DNA of 63,503 nt from Sabulicella glaciei (GCF_026183895.1 NZ_JAPFQI010000024.1:1-63503), one strand, 5' to 3'; shown: positions 8,046 through 17,125, counted from the first letter of the stretch. Translations and numbers: made by a program. The notes: generated from the letters alone by a model not told the origin.

Positions 8046-8807
8046 ATGAGCAAGCCGCGCGTCGCCCTTTTCGTCACCTGCCTCGTGGATCTGTACCGCC
8101 CGAGCGTCGGCTTCGCGGCGATCCGCCTGCTGGAGGAGGCGGGGTGCGAGGTGCTGGTGCCCGAGGCGCAGACCTGCTGCGGCCAGCCCGCCTACAACAC
8201 CGGCGACCGCCGCACCGCGCAGGATCTCGCGCGGCAGGTGATGGATGCCTTCGCCTCCTGCGACTACGTCGTCGCGCCCTCCGGCTCCTGCGCCGCCATG
8301 ATCGCGCATCACTACCCCGCCCTGTTCGACAACGACCCGCACGAGCGGGCGCGCGCCGTGGCGCTGGCGGCGCGGACGCATGAACTGGTCTCCTTTCTCG
8401 TGGATGTGCGCGGCATGAAGGAGGTGGAGGCGCGCTACGACGGCGTCGCCGCCTATCACGACTCCTGCTCCGGCCTGCGCGAGCTTGGGGTGAAGGCGCA
8501 GCCGCGCGCCCTGCTGGCGAGCGTCGACGGGCTGACCGTGCGGGAACTGGCCGAGCCCGAGCTGTGCTGCGGTTTCGGCGGCACCTTCTGCGTGAAGTAT
8601 CCCGACATCTCGACCCGCATGGTGTCGGACAAGGTGGCTGACATCGCCGGCACCGGCGCCGACACGCTGCTGGCGGGCGACATGGGCTGCCTGCTCAACA
8701 TGGCCGGGCGCCTGCGCCGCGAGGGGCGGGAGGTGCGCGTGCGCCACGTCGCCGAGGTGCTGGCCGGCATGGCGGCCGACACGCCGCCCATCGGGGAAGC
8801 GCCATGA
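8046..8807 (+). CDS. LutA/YkgE-family iron-sulfur oxidoreductase subunit
   Basis: This 253-residue protein carries two CCG domains: TCCGQPAYN at about 43-51 and ELCCGFGGTF near residue 175. These cysteine-rich modules bind a noncubane or [4Fe-4S] cluster in LutA, GlpC and heterodisulfide reductase B. LutA normally acts with LutB and LutC in lactate oxidation. Neither partner is present here, and the gene instead overlaps a dioxygenase gene by ATGA. Either the partners lie elsewhere or the protein has another electron-transfer role. Confidence 0.85.
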   Translation: MSKPRVALFVTCLVDLYRPSVGFAAIRLLEEAGCEVLVPEAQTCCGQPAYNTGDRRTAQDLARQVMDAFASCDYVVAPSGSCAAMIAHHYPALFDNDPHERARAVALAARTHELVSFLVDVRGMKEVEARYDGVAAYHDSCSGLRELGVKAQPRALLASVDGLTVRELAEPELCCGFGGTFCVKYPDISTRMVSDKVADIAGTGADTLLAGDMGCLLNMAGRLRREGREVRVRHVAEVLAGMAADTPPIGEAP

Positions 8808-9505
8808 GCAAGCTGCCGGATCGGGTGCGGAAGGACGGCTTCGCCCGGCTGCGGCCGGAGGAGGCGCAGGACGCGCTGGGCCTGCCCGCCTCCTGGCTGG
8901 CCGAATGGGCGCGAAGCTGGAACCGGCTGGAGACGGACGGCTTCATGGCCGATGGCGGGCGCTACCGCCGCCGCCGCCTCGCCAATTTCACCGCCCTGCC
9001 CGGTCTGCCCGGGCACCGGCGTGGCCTGCACCGCCCGCATTTCCAGGCCGAGGTGCATAACAAGCTGAATGGCGGGCTGGATCGCTGGTTCGCCCCGGTG
9101 GAGGATGACGTGGCCTGCCATGCCGCCACCCAGGGCCTGCTCACCCTGGGGCGCGAGGTCGCGGACGCCTTGCGTCCCGGCGCCCGCTTCTTCGTGGAGA
9201 TGCATCAGTTCCGCGTCGAGGCGGCGCCCGGCACCCCTGGCCTGCCGACGCCTGAGGGCGTGCATCATGACGGGGTGGATTGCGTGCTCATCGCCATGAT
9301 CGCCCGCGCCAACCTGCGCGGCGGCGAGACGGTGGTGACGGATGCGGAGCGGCAGGAACTGGCGCGCTTCACCCTGGAGGGGCTGCTCGACCTCGCGGTG
9401 ATGGATGACCGCCGGGTGATGCACGGGGTCTCGCCGGTCGAGCCGGAAGACCCTTCCCGCCCCTCCTGCCGGGACGTGCTGGTCCTGACCTGGAAGGCGT
9501 GCTGA
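8804..9505 (+). CDS. 2OG-Fe dioxygenase family protein (PF10014)
   Basis: This 233-residue protein has the layout of the PF10014 family, which includes L-isoleucine 4-hydroxylase. H154 and D156 sit in EGVHHDGVDCV, the distal H207 in MHGVSPV, and the C-terminal strand is RDVLVLTWKAC. Members hydroxylate free amino acids using 2-oxoglutarate. The start codon overlaps the stop of the LutA-like gene, indicating coupled translation. The substrate is not determined by sequence; a free amino acid is the family-based guess. Confidence 0.8.
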   Translation: MSKLPDRVRKDGFARLRPEEAQDALGLPASWLAEWARSWNRLETDGFMADGGRYRRRRLANFTALPGLPGHRRGLHRPHFQAEVHNKLNGGLDRWFAPVEDDVACHAATQGLLTLGREVADALRPGARFFVEMHQFRVEAAPGTPGLPTPEGVHHDGVDCVLIAMIARANLRGGETVVTDAERQELARFTLEGLLDLAVMDDRRVMHGVSPVEPEDPSRPSCRDVLVLTWKAC

Positions 9506-9511
9506 CGCGCC

Positions 9512-10177
9512 TCAGGCGCTGCGCGTCGCCACCAGCCGCCAGGACGGGTCCCCCGAGGTCACGTCGCGCTGGAAGGTCCAGATATCCGTCACCTCGGTGA
9601 TGGCGTCGGACCCGGCAACGATCTCGCCATTGCGGCCGGTGGTCAGGTTCACCTGGTCCGAGGTGATGCGCACCGTGACCTCGGCCGTGGTGCCGCGCAG
9701 GTCGGCGCCCTCGATCGCCATCTCGTGCATGGAACGGATCTCGGTGCGCTGGCTCTCGCCAGCATTCTCGCGGGAGCTGATCGCGCCCTCGAACCCGGCA
9801 TAGGTGTCGTCCGAGAGCAGGGGACGCAGCGTCGCGCGGTCGCCCGCGGCGAAGGCGCCAACGATCATGCGGAAGGCGCCCTCGGCCCCATCCAGGAAGC
9901 CGTTCGGCTCGAAGCTGGGATCGGCCGCGCCGATCCGCGCGAGGCCCTGGCCCACCGGGCCGCGCGGGTCGGGGATGATGCGACGCGCCTCGCGCCGCGC
10001 GGGCGCGATCTCCTCCACCACGCCATCGGCGCGCGCCACGCGGCCATCGGGCAGGGGCTGAGGCTGGGGCTGGCGCTCGAAACCCTGCCGCTTGCCGAGC
10101 ACCGACCGCAGGCGCAGCACCAGAAAGGCGGCCACCATGGCGAACAGAATCAGGTCAATGGGAAAACCGCCCTGCAT
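9512..10177 (-). CDS. Tim44/TimA-family membrane-anchored adaptor
   Basis: This 221-residue protein starts with a single transmembrane helix (IDLILFAMVAAFLVLRL). A charged linker follows, and then a C-terminal Tim44-like domain from about residue 95 (GAEGAFRMIVGAFAAGDRATLRPLLSDDTY). The family is related to the mitochondrial import motor subunit Tim44 and is widespread in alphaproteobacteria, where it is described as a putative adaptor. It is divergent from the phosphatase gene. Function is family-based only. Confidence 0.85.
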   Translation of the reverse strand: MQGGFPIDLILFAMVAAFLVLRLRSVLGKRQGFERQPQPQPLPDGRVARADGVVEEIAPARREARRIIPDPRGPVGQGLARIGAADPSFEPNGFLDGAEGAFRMIVGAFAAGDRATLRPLLSDDTYAGFEGAISSRENAGESQRTEIRSMHEMAIEGADLRGTTAEVTVRITSDQVNLTTGRNGEIVAGSDAITEVTDIWTFQRDVTSGDPSWRLVATRSA

Positions 10178-10270
10178 CGGGACCTCCAGCCTAGGACATT
10201 ACTTAGGCATGGCATGGCAGCCACGCAACATTGCCGCGCTGGACGTGCGCAAGGAAGCGAGGCTACGCCC

Positions 10271-10831
10271 ATGCGCATGATCCTGCTTCGACACGGCCAG
10301 AGCGAATTCAACCTCCATTTTTCCGCCACCCGCCGCGATCCCGGCATTCCCGACCCCAAGCTGACGCCGCTGGGCCACCAGCAGGCGGAGGAAGCGGCCG
10401 AGGCCCTGGCCGGGCGGGACATCCGGCGCATCGTCGTGTCGCCCTATACGCGCGCCTTGCAGACCGCGCTTCCGGCGGCGCGGCGACTCGGCCTGCCGCT
10501 CACCGTCACGCCGACGGTGCGCGAACGCTACGCCTTTGTCTGCGACGTCGGCACGGCGGTGAGCGAGCTGCGCCTGTCCTTTCCCGACCTGGATTTCCCC
10601 GCGCTGGACGAGATCTGGTGGCCCGCGGTGGAGGAGCCCGCCGACCAGGTCGAGGCGCGCGCCGCCCTGTTCCGGGCGGAAATGGCGGCGCTGGACGATT
10701 GGCAGCACACGCTGGTCGTCTCGCATTGGGGCTTCATTCTCGCGCTGACGGGGCAGAGCGTGATGAACGGCCAGATGATCGAACTCGACCCCACCGCCCC
10801 GGGTCCCGACCGGATCGTCTGGCGCGCCTGA
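10271..10831 (+). CDS. histidine phosphatase (phosphoglycerate mutase-like) family protein
   Basis: This 186-residue protein carries LLRHGQSEFN at residues 5-14, with the phosphate-accepting His8, then SPYTRALQTA and the second catalytic histidine in VVSHWGF. These residues form the branch-1 histidine phosphatase pocket. It may act on a small phosphorylated metabolite or a protein. Two ATGs (10271 and 10277) are possible starts. It is divergent from the timA-like gene, with 93 bp between the two. Confidence 0.85.
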   Translation: MRMILLRHGQSEFNLHFSATRRDPGIPDPKLTPLGHQQAEEAAEALAGRDIRRIVVSPYTRALQTALPAARRLGLPLTVTPTVRERYAFVCDVGTAVSELRLSFPDLDFPALDEIWWPAVEEPADQVEARAALFRAEMAALDDWQHTLVVSHWGFILALTGQSVMNGQMIELDPTAPGPDRIVWRA

Positions 10832-10965
10832 CCCCTCGCGCAGCGGCCCGACGCGGCACGAAACGGGCAACAGCGCGAAGTATATTTTTCGGGTGGGATG
10901 ATCACGGATATGCAGCTTATACGTGCATGTCGTAGTTCATCCGCACTCGACCAGGGTTTCATGTC
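10832..10965. other. AT-richer intergenic stretch upstream of the GH8 gene
   Basis: These 134 bases contain a local AT-rich patch (GTATATTTTT near 10880) and a short inverted repeat ATGCA ... TGCAT near 10911-10929. They probably hold the promoter of the endoglucanase gene, but no convincing -35/-10 pair stands out. Confidence 0.3.
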
Positions 10966-12246
10966 GTGCCTCGCTGCCGCCGCACGCTTCTTTCCGCCAT
11001 GGCCTCGCTTCCGGTCTGGGCGGCTCTTTCCGGCCCCGCACTCGGACGGCCGGACCGAGGCGATTCCAGGGCGGGCACCGACCGCGTCCCACGCAGCGAA
11101 TGGAGCGCGTTTCAAAGCCGCTACATGACACCCGAGGGTCGGGTCGTGGACACGGCCAAGGCCCACATCTCGCACAGCGAGGGCCAGTCCTATGCCATGC
11201 TCCTCGCCGTCCACATGGAGGACCGCGCCGCCTTCGACCTGGCCTGGGACTGGGCGCGGCTGCACCTGCACCGGCGTGGCGATCACCTCCTGTCCTGGCG
11301 CTGGGATCCCCACGCCCGACCGCATGTCGCGGACCCCAACAACGCCAGCGACGGTGACCTCGTCGCCGCCTGGGCCCTGGCCCGCGCCGCAGCGCTTTGG
11401 CGGGAGCCGAGCTACCGGGAGCAGGCGCGTCGCATCGCCCGCGACCTGCTGCGCCTCTGCACCGTGGAGTGGAACAACCGCCTGCTTCTTCTCCCCGGCG
11501 CCCATGGCTTCCGGTTCCACGACCGGGTCGTGATCAACCTGTCCTACTACTCCTGGGCCGCGATGCGTGGCCTGTCGCGGGTCCTGCCGAGCCCGGCCTG
11601 GTCTAGGCTGGAGGCGGACGGGCTGGCCCTGCTGGAACAGGCGCGCTTCGGCCGCTTCGCCCTGCCGCCCGACTGGCTGGAACTGGGCGCGCGGGGCGCG
11701 ATGCGTCCTGCCCCGGGCTGGCCACCACGCTTCTCCTGGGATGCGGTCCGCATCCCGCTGCATCTCGTCTGGGCCGGCCGCGGCACCGAGGCGCTGCTGC
11801 CGCGGGTGGAGCGATTCTGGTCGGCGCAGCGCCGTCGGGATGGCACGCCGGCCTGGGCGGATCTGGAGTCCGGCGACCTCGCCCCCTATCCGGGCCATGC
11901 CGGGCTGCGCGCCGTTGCGCGCGCCTCCCGCCACGCGCTTGGCCTTCCGGCCGGCCCGCCCGAATCCGTGGCCGATGCCACTGATTACTACGGCGCGGCG
12001 CTGGTGCTGCTGTCGCGCGTGGCCGCCACGGATGCGGCGGCACCGGCCACCGCCGGCGCCCTCCCGGCGCCTCCCGCCGAAGTCTCGGTCCCGGGCACCC
12101 AGGTCGCGGGGGCGGGCGAAGCGCAAGCGACCCCCACCGCCTCCTGGCGCGGCCGGGTCGAGGCGGTGGCCCCGGACGGGCTGCCGTCTTCCCTGCCGCT
12201 CGGCCTGCGCGTCGGGCCGCCGCTCTGGACGCCCAGCGCCCCCTGA
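10966..12246 (+). CDS. GH8 family endoglucanase (BcsZ/CelA-like)
   Basis: This 426-residue secreted glycoside hydrolase starts at a GTG. A signal sequence with an Arg pair (RRTLLSAMASLPVWAALSG) is followed by a mature GH8 domain. The general acid Glu72 lies in HSEGQSYAML and the conserved Asp in NASDGDLVAAWAL (129/131). GH8 enzymes of this type cut beta-1,4-glucan and often accompany bacterial cellulose synthase. No bcs genes are seen here, so it acts either with a remote operon or on external glucan. The last 60-70 residues are low complexity, rich in Ala and Pro. Confidence 0.88.
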   Translation: MPRCRRTLLSAMASLPVWAALSGPALGRPDRGDSRAGTDRVPRSEWSAFQSRYMTPEGRVVDTAKAHISHSEGQSYAMLLAVHMEDRAAFDLAWDWARLHLHRRGDHLLSWRWDPHARPHVADPNNASDGDLVAAWALARAAALWREPSYREQARRIARDLLRLCTVEWNNRLLLLPGAHGFRFHDRVVINLSYYSWAAMRGLSRVLPSPAWSRLEADGLALLEQARFGRFALPPDWLELGARGAMRPAPGWPPRFSWDAVRIPLHLVWAGRGTEALLPRVERFWSAQRRRDGTPAWADLESGDLAPYPGHAGLRAVARASRHALGLPAGPPESVADATDYYGAALVLLSRVAATDAAAPATAGALPAPPAEVSVPGTQVAGAGEAQATPTASWRGRVEAVAPDGLPSSLPLGLRVGPPLWTPSAP

Positions 12247-12251
12247 GGGGG

Positions 12252-12653
12252 CTACTTCTTGGGTTGGATGGCGCCTTCGGCGAGGAGCACTTCGTGGGCG
12301 GCCTTGAAGGCGTCCAGCGCCGCGGGGATGCCGCAATAGGCGGCGGCGTGCGACAGCGTCGCCTTGATCTCGTCCACCGAAACGCCGTTGTTCAGCGCGC
12401 CCTTCACGTGCAGCTTCACCTCCGGGATCTTGCCCAGCGCCGTCAGCATGGCGAGGTTGATGATCGAGCGCGTCTTGCGGTCCAGCGTCGGGTCGCCCCA
12501 CGCCATCCCCCACGCCCAGGAGGTGGTGATGCGCTGGAAGGCCATCATGAAGTCGTCGGCCTTGCCCAGCGAGGCGTCCACGTACTCCGCCCCCAGCACC
12601 TCGCGCCGGATCGGCAGCCCCTTCTCGAACAGCGCGTCGTCCTCGCCACCCAT
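12252..12653 (-). CDS. carboxymuconolactone decarboxylase family protein
   Basis: This 133-residue all-helical protein has a family core near ITTSWAWGMAWGDPTLDRKTRSIINLAML and a C-terminal half with LSHAAAYCGIPAALDAF. It aligns with PcaC-type 4-carboxymuconolactone decarboxylases. The AhpD-type CxxC is absent, so a peroxidase role is less likely. No other beta-ketoadipate genes are nearby, so the substrate is open. It is divergent from lysK, with 121 bp between. Confidence 0.8.
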   Translation of the reverse strand: MGGEDDALFEKGLPIRREVLGAEYVDASLGKADDFMMAFQRITTSWAWGMAWGDPTLDRKTRSIINLAMLTALGKIPEVKLHVKGALNNGVSVDEIKATLSHAAAYCGIPAALDAFKAAHEVLLAEGAIQPKK

Positions 12654-12774
12654 CGCCCTCTCCCTTTATCCTGCTGGCAGGACAGCACGGTCACCCGCGA
12701 ACGCCACAGGGTCAAGGCGAGCGCCACCCCGCACGAGAATTGACCCGGCCCCGGCGCCCTGGCATCCCGCCATC

Positions 12775-14376
12775 ATGCCCGACGCCGCCTTCGAGACCAT
12801 TCCCGCCTGGCCCTTCGCGGAGGCGCGCCGCCTGCGCGAGCGCCTCCTGGCCAGCGGCAAGAAAGAGGCGCTGTTCGAAACCGGCTACGGCCCCTCGGGC
12901 CTTCCGCATATCGGCACATTCGGCGAGGTGGCGCGCACCTCGTGGGTGCGGCGCGCCTTTTCCCTGCTGACCGGCATGCCCTCGCGCCTCGTCGCCTTCT
13001 CCGACGACATGGACGGGCTTCGGAAGGTGCCGGACAACGTGCCGAATGGCGACGTGCTGCGCCAGCATCTCGGCAAGCGCCTGACCGAGGTGCCAGACCC
13101 CTTCGGCACGCATCCCAGCTTCGGCGCGCACAACAACGCCCGGCTGCGCGCCTTTCTCGATGCCTTCGGCTTCGAGTACGAATTCGCCTCCTCCACCGAC
13201 TACTACACCTCCGGCCGCTTCGATGACGCGCTGCTGCGGATGGCCGCCCTGCACGCGGAGGTGCGCGAGGTGATCCTGCCCACCCTCGGTGCCGAGCGCC
13301 GCGCCACCTACTCCCCCTTTCTGCCCATCCATCCCGAGACGCGGGTGGTGATGCAGGTGCCGATGGAGGAGGTGCGGGCCGACGGCACGCTGGTCTGGAC
13401 CGACGAGGACGGGAAGCGCTGGGAAACCCCGGTGACCGGCGGCCACTGCAAGGCACAGTGGAAGGCGGACTGGGCGCTGCGCTGGTACGCACTCGGCGTG
13501 GATTACGAGATGTCGGGCAAGGACCTGATCGACAGCGTGAAGCTCAGCAGCGCCATCTGCCGCGTGCTGGGCGCGGAGCCGCCCGTCACCCTCACCTACG
13601 AGATGTTCAACGACGAGCACGGCGGCAAGATCAGCAAGAGCAAGGGCAACGGCCTCACCATCGAGCAATGGCTCGATTACGGCCCGCCCGAGAGCCTGGC
13701 GCAGTTCATGTTCCCCTCCCCCGGCTCGGCCAAGCGGCTGCACAAGGGGGTGATCCCGCGCGCGGTGGACGATTGGCTCGCCAATGCGGAGAAGCTGCGC
13801 GGCAACCCGGACGATGCTGCCAACCCGGCCTGGTACATCCATGCCGAGGGCGCCCCGCCCGCCCCGCCGCCGGTTTCGTTTGCCACGCTGCTCAACCTCG
13901 CCGGCATCGCCAACACGGACGATCCGGCGCGGCTCTGGGCCTATCTGCGCAAGTACTACCCGGAGGCGACGCCGGAATCGGAGCCCCTGCTGGACCGGCT
14001 GGTGCACCATGCCTGCGCCTATTGGCGCGACTTCATCGCGCCCGAGCGCCGCTTCCGCGACCCGACGCCCGACGAGGCCGAGGGGCTGCGCCGCCTCGCC
14101 GCCCTGCTGCGCGAGCGGGAGGTGGAGTTCCTGGCCATGCCCCCGGGGCCGGAGCGCGAAAAGGCGCTGCAGGACACGGTCTATGACGCGGGCCGCTTCG
14201 GCCCCTTCCTCACGAAGAACAAGGACGGCTCGGACGGCGTCGGCCGCGCCTGGTTCCAGGCGCTCTACGAGGTGCTGCTGGGCAAGAGCGAAGGGCCGCG
14301 CTTCGGCGGCACGGTCGCGGTGATGGGCATCGAGGAGGCGGTGCGCCTCGTCGAGGGCGCGTTGGCCCGGGCGTGA
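12775..14376 (+). CDS. lysK: lysine--tRNA ligase, class I
   Basis: This 533-residue class I lysyl-tRNA synthetase charges tRNA-Lys. The HIGH-type motif appears as PSGLPHIGT (residues 40-48) and the KMSKS-type motif as KISKSKG (285-291), as usual in archaeal and alphaproteobacterial class I enzymes. The C-terminal helical anticodon-binding part is complete. The start at ATG 12775 follows a 121-bp gap; the longer upstream frame is antisense to the decarboxylase gene. It overlaps the MprF-like gene by ATGA at its end. That is notable because MprF uses Lys-tRNA as its donor. Confidence 0.95.
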   Translation: MPDAAFETIPAWPFAEARRLRERLLASGKKEALFETGYGPSGLPHIGTFGEVARTSWVRRAFSLLTGMPSRLVAFSDDMDGLRKVPDNVPNGDVLRQHLGKRLTEVPDPFGTHPSFGAHNNARLRAFLDAFGFEYEFASSTDYYTSGRFDDALLRMAALHAEVREVILPTLGAERRATYSPFLPIHPETRVVMQVPMEEVRADGTLVWTDEDGKRWETPVTGGHCKAQWKADWALRWYALGVDYEMSGKDLIDSVKLSSAICRVLGAEPPVTLTYEMFNDEHGGKISKSKGNGLTIEQWLDYGPPESLAQFMFPSPGSAKRLHKGVIPRAVDDWLANAEKLRGNPDDAANPAWYIHAEGAPPAPPPVSFATLLNLAGIANTDDPARLWAYLRKYYPEATPESEPLLDRLVHHACAYWRDFIAPERRFRDPTPDEAEGLRRLAALLREREVEFLAMPPGPEREKALQDTVYDAGRFGPFLTKNKDGSDGVGRAWFQALYEVLLGKSEGPRFGGTVAVMGIEEAVRLVEGALARA

Positions 14377-16298
14377 AATCCGCCCTGCCCCTGCTGAAGC
14401 GCCACGGGCCGACCGTCTTCGGCCTGCTGCTGCTGGTGGGGGCGGTCTACGTGGTGCAGCGGGAGTTCCGCTCGCTTTCCGTCGGCGACGTCACCCGCGC
14501 GATGGGCGAGATCACCTCCGGCGCGCTGTGGCTGGGCGCGGGGTTCACGATCCTCGCCTACTTGGTGCTCGCCATCTACGACTGGCTGGGCGCGCGCTAT
14601 GCGGGGCGCCCCTCCTCCTGGGGACGGGCGCTGCTGGCCTCGTTCTGCGGCTACTCGCTGGCGCACAATCTCGGCTTCGCGGCGGTGTCGGGCGCGGCGG
14701 TGCGGTTCCGGCTGTATTCCGCCTGGGGCTACACCCCGCTCGAGGTCGGCAAGGTGATCGGCTTCACTTCGCTCACCTTCGGCCTTGGCGGCATGGCGCT
14801 GGGCGGCGCGGTGCTGACCTTCGAGCCGGAGGTTCTGCCCTGGGTGGGCGACCACGTGCCACGCTGGGCGCTGCAGCTCACCGCCGTGCCGCTTTTCGGC
14901 GTGGTCGCGGCCTATGTGCTGCTGTCGCGCTTCCGCCGCTCGGTCCGCCTGTGGGGGCATGAGGTGGAGCTGCCCTCCACCTCCATGGCGCTGGCGCAGA
15001 CTGTGCTGGCGGCGGTGGACGTGGCGGTGACGGCGGCGATCTTCTACGTGCTGCTGCCGCCCGTCGAGGGTCTCACCTTCCTGCGCTTCATCGGCATCTA
15101 CCTCGCCGCCTATGCCGCCGGGATCGCGGCGCATGTCCCGGGCGGGCTCGGCGTCTTCGATGGTGCCATCATGATCGGCCTCGCCCCCTATCTCGGCACG
15201 GCGGAGGTGGTGGGGGCGCTGCTGGTGTTCCGTCTCTTCTACTACATCATTCCGCTCTTCGTGGCCGGGTTCCTGTTCGCGGGGTTCGAGTTGGGCCAGC
15301 GCCGCGCCTCGCTGGCTGGGCTGTCCGCCTTCGGGCGCGGCGCCATGCCGCTGGAGGTGCCGGTCCTCGCCGGGCTGGTGGCGCTGGGCGGCGGGCTGCT
15401 GATCTTCCTGGGCGCGCTGCCGGTGCGCCAGACGGTTCTGCTGCAATGGGCAGGATACGAGGCGGCGGTGGCGTCGCAGCTTGCAGCCTCCGTGGTCGGC
15501 TCGCTGCTGCTGGTGATCTCCTATGGCCTCCTGCGCCGCCTCACCCTGGCCTGGGGCGCGGCGATCTTCCTGCTGCTGAACGGGGCCGCCATCGCGGGGC
15601 TGCGAGCGGAGGAATGGTGGACCTGGGGCGCCTTCCTGCTCGTCGCCGGCTTCCTGGCGACGATGCGCGGCGCCTTCTACCGCGACTCCCGACTCATCGC
15701 GGAGCCGCTGTCGCAGCCCATGGCCCTGCCGCTGCTGGCTGTCGTGATCTGCGGCCTCACCCTGGCGCTGGTCGCCTATGCCGGGCGCGTGGCCGACGCG
15801 GCGTGGTGGGAGGTGCCGCTGTCCCGCATCGCCCCGGCGCAGCTTCGCTTCACCGTCGGGCTGACCGGTCTCCTCCTCCTGTTCGGGACGCTGCGCCTGC
15901 TGCGCCCGGTCCGCATCCGTCCCGCCCCCTTCGACACGGCGGCGCGGCTGTCCCTGCTGGCGGCGCACGGCAAGGCCCCCGTCGCGGGCGACGCAGTGAT
16001 CCGCGGCGAGCGTGGCGAGGCGGCGCTGGTCTTCACCCGTGGCGAGGAGGTGTGGGCGGCGCAGGGGGATCCGCAGGGACCGCATGGTGACGCGGTTTCC
16101 GCGATCTGGCGCTTTCGCGACCTGTGCGAGCGCAACGGGGTGCGTCCCGCCTTCCTGGACGCCACGCCGCGCTTCCGCCGGGTCTATGACGATATCGGCC
16201 TGCAGATGGTGGAGGACCCGGCGCGGCCCGGCCGCCTCGTCGCCTGCGTGGCGGAGCGCGACCTCGCCGCGCTTACAGGTAGCGCCCCCGCTCCATGA
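14373..16298 (+). CDS. MprF-like membrane protein, truncated in the lysyltransferase domain
   Basis: This is a 641-residue protein. Residues 1 to about 510 hold 12-14 membrane helices of the MprF/LPG-synthase flippase type. From about 525 the cytosolic DUF2156 lysyltransferase domain begins (GEAALVFTRGEEVWAAQGDPQGP, AIWRFRDLCERNGVRPAFLD). It breaks off soon after YDDIGLQMV, so roughly the last 200 residues of a normal MprF, including the Lys-tRNA-using lobe, are missing. The final 30 residues look unlike the family. It overlaps lysK by 4 bp and its end overlaps the next gene by 26 bp. It could still act as a lipid flippase. Confidence 0.8.
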   Translation: MKSALPLLKRHGPTVFGLLLLVGAVYVVQREFRSLSVGDVTRAMGEITSGALWLGAGFTILAYLVLAIYDWLGARYAGRPSSWGRALLASFCGYSLAHNLGFAAVSGAAVRFRLYSAWGYTPLEVGKVIGFTSLTFGLGGMALGGAVLTFEPEVLPWVGDHVPRWALQLTAVPLFGVVAAYVLLSRFRRSVRLWGHEVELPSTSMALAQTVLAAVDVAVTAAIFYVLLPPVEGLTFLRFIGIYLAAYAAGIAAHVPGGLGVFDGAIMIGLAPYLGTAEVVGALLVFRLFYYIIPLFVAGFLFAGFELGQRRASLAGLSAFGRGAMPLEVPVLAGLVALGGGLLIFLGALPVRQTVLLQWAGYEAAVASQLAASVVGSLLLVISYGLLRRLTLAWGAAIFLLLNGAAIAGLRAEEWWTWGAFLLVAGFLATMRGAFYRDSRLIAEPLSQPMALPLLAVVICGLTLALVAYAGRVADAAWWEVPLSRIAPAQLRFTVGLTGLLLLFGTLRLLRPVRIRPAPFDTAARLSLLAAHGKAPVAGDAVIRGERGEAALVFTRGEEVWAAQGDPQGPHGDAVSAIWRFRDLCERNGVRPAFLDATPRFRRVYDDIGLQMVEDPARPGRLVACVAERDLAALTGSAPAP

Positions 16299-16500
16299 TC
16301 TCGAGCGCGTATTCGCGGTAGCTCATCCCAAGCTCCTCCGCGCGGGCGAGGCGGCGCAGCGCGATCTCGCGCGGCGGGGTCTTCCACGCCTTCTTGTGCG
16401 CCCGCTTCCAGTTCCAGTGCCGCCAGGAGGCGTGCGGGTCCTCCTCGTCCAGGGGCGGGCCGCCATTGTGGCTGCGCGGCGGAAGGGCATCGCTTGGCAT
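16273..16500 (-). CDS. conserved small hypothetical protein (75 aa)
   Basis: This is a charged, Trp/His-rich protein. The N-terminal segment (SHNGGPPLDEEDPHASWRHW) is followed by a helical C-terminal half (REIALRRLARAEELGMSYREYALEIMERGRYL). I do not recognise a named domain, though this N-terminus is common among small alphaproteobacterial proteins. Its 3' end overlaps the MprF-like gene by 26 bp. It is divergent from the XRE-cupin regulator, with 29 bp between. Confidence 0.65.
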   Translation of the reverse strand: MPSDALPPRSHNGGPPLDEEDPHASWRHWNWKRAHKKAWKTPPREIALRRLARAEELGMSYREYALEIMERGRYL

Positions 16501-16529
16501 GACAAGAGCCTATCCACTAAAGTTTCCGC

Positions 16530-17120
16530 ATGTCCACCATGATGACAGAGCCCGACCCGCTCGGCGCCCTGCTCGCCGCCCGCATCCGACGGGAGCGCGA
16601 GGCGCGGGGCTGGAGCATCGCGGAGCTGGCCGAACAATCCGGCGTGTCGCGCGCCATGATCTCCAAGGTGGAGCGCGCGGAGGCCAGCCCGACCGCCTCG
16701 CTGCTCGGTCGGCTTTCCGGCGCGCTGGGCCTCACCGTCTCGACGCTGCTGGCGCGGGCGGAGGCCGATGGCGGTGCGGGTCGCCTGGCCCGCGCGGCGG
16801 AGCAGCAGCTCTGGACCGATCCCGAGACCGGCTATCTGCGCCGCTCGCTGACGCCGCCCGGGGCCGATCCGGAGCTGGTGCTCGTGGAATTGCCGCCCGG
16901 CGCACGGGTGGATTACCCCGCCGCGTCCTACGCCCTGCTGCGCGGGCAATGCGTCTGGGTCTTGTCGGGGCGCTTGGTGGTGACCGAGGGGGAAGAGGAC
17001 ACGGCGCTCGGGCCCGGTGACTGCTTGGCCTATGATCTGTCGCGGCCGCAGGACTGCGCCCTGTCGAATCCGTCCGGACGCCAGGCCTGCCGCTACCTGG
17101 TCGCGCTGGCGCGGCGATGA
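16530..17120 (+). CDS. XRE-family transcriptional regulator with C-terminal cupin
   Basis: This is a 196-residue regulator. Residues about 14-70 form a Cro/CI helix-turn-helix (GWSIAELAEQSGVSRAMISKVERAEASP). Residues about 105-195 form a small cupin barrel (LRGQCVWVLSGRLVV, LGPGDCLAYDLSRPQDCALSN). The cupin may bind a small ligand. Its metal-binding histidines are largely missing, so a catalytic role is unlikely. Target genes are unknown; it lies divergently beside the 75-residue gene. Confidence 0.88.
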   Translation: MSTMMTEPDPLGALLAARIRREREARGWSIAELAEQSGVSRAMISKVERAEASPTASLLGRLSGALGLTVSTLLARAEADGGAGRLARAAEQQLWTDPETGYLRRSLTPPGADPELVLVELPPGARVDYPAASYALLRGQCVWVLSGRLVVTEGEEDTALGPGDCLAYDLSRPQDCALSNPSGRQACRYLVALARR

Positions 17121-17125
17121 GGAGG

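Noticed and set aside
12364-12774. N-terminal extension of lysK
   Set aside because: The region is antisense to the decarboxylase gene, and the class I LysRS fold starts normally at ATG 12775.
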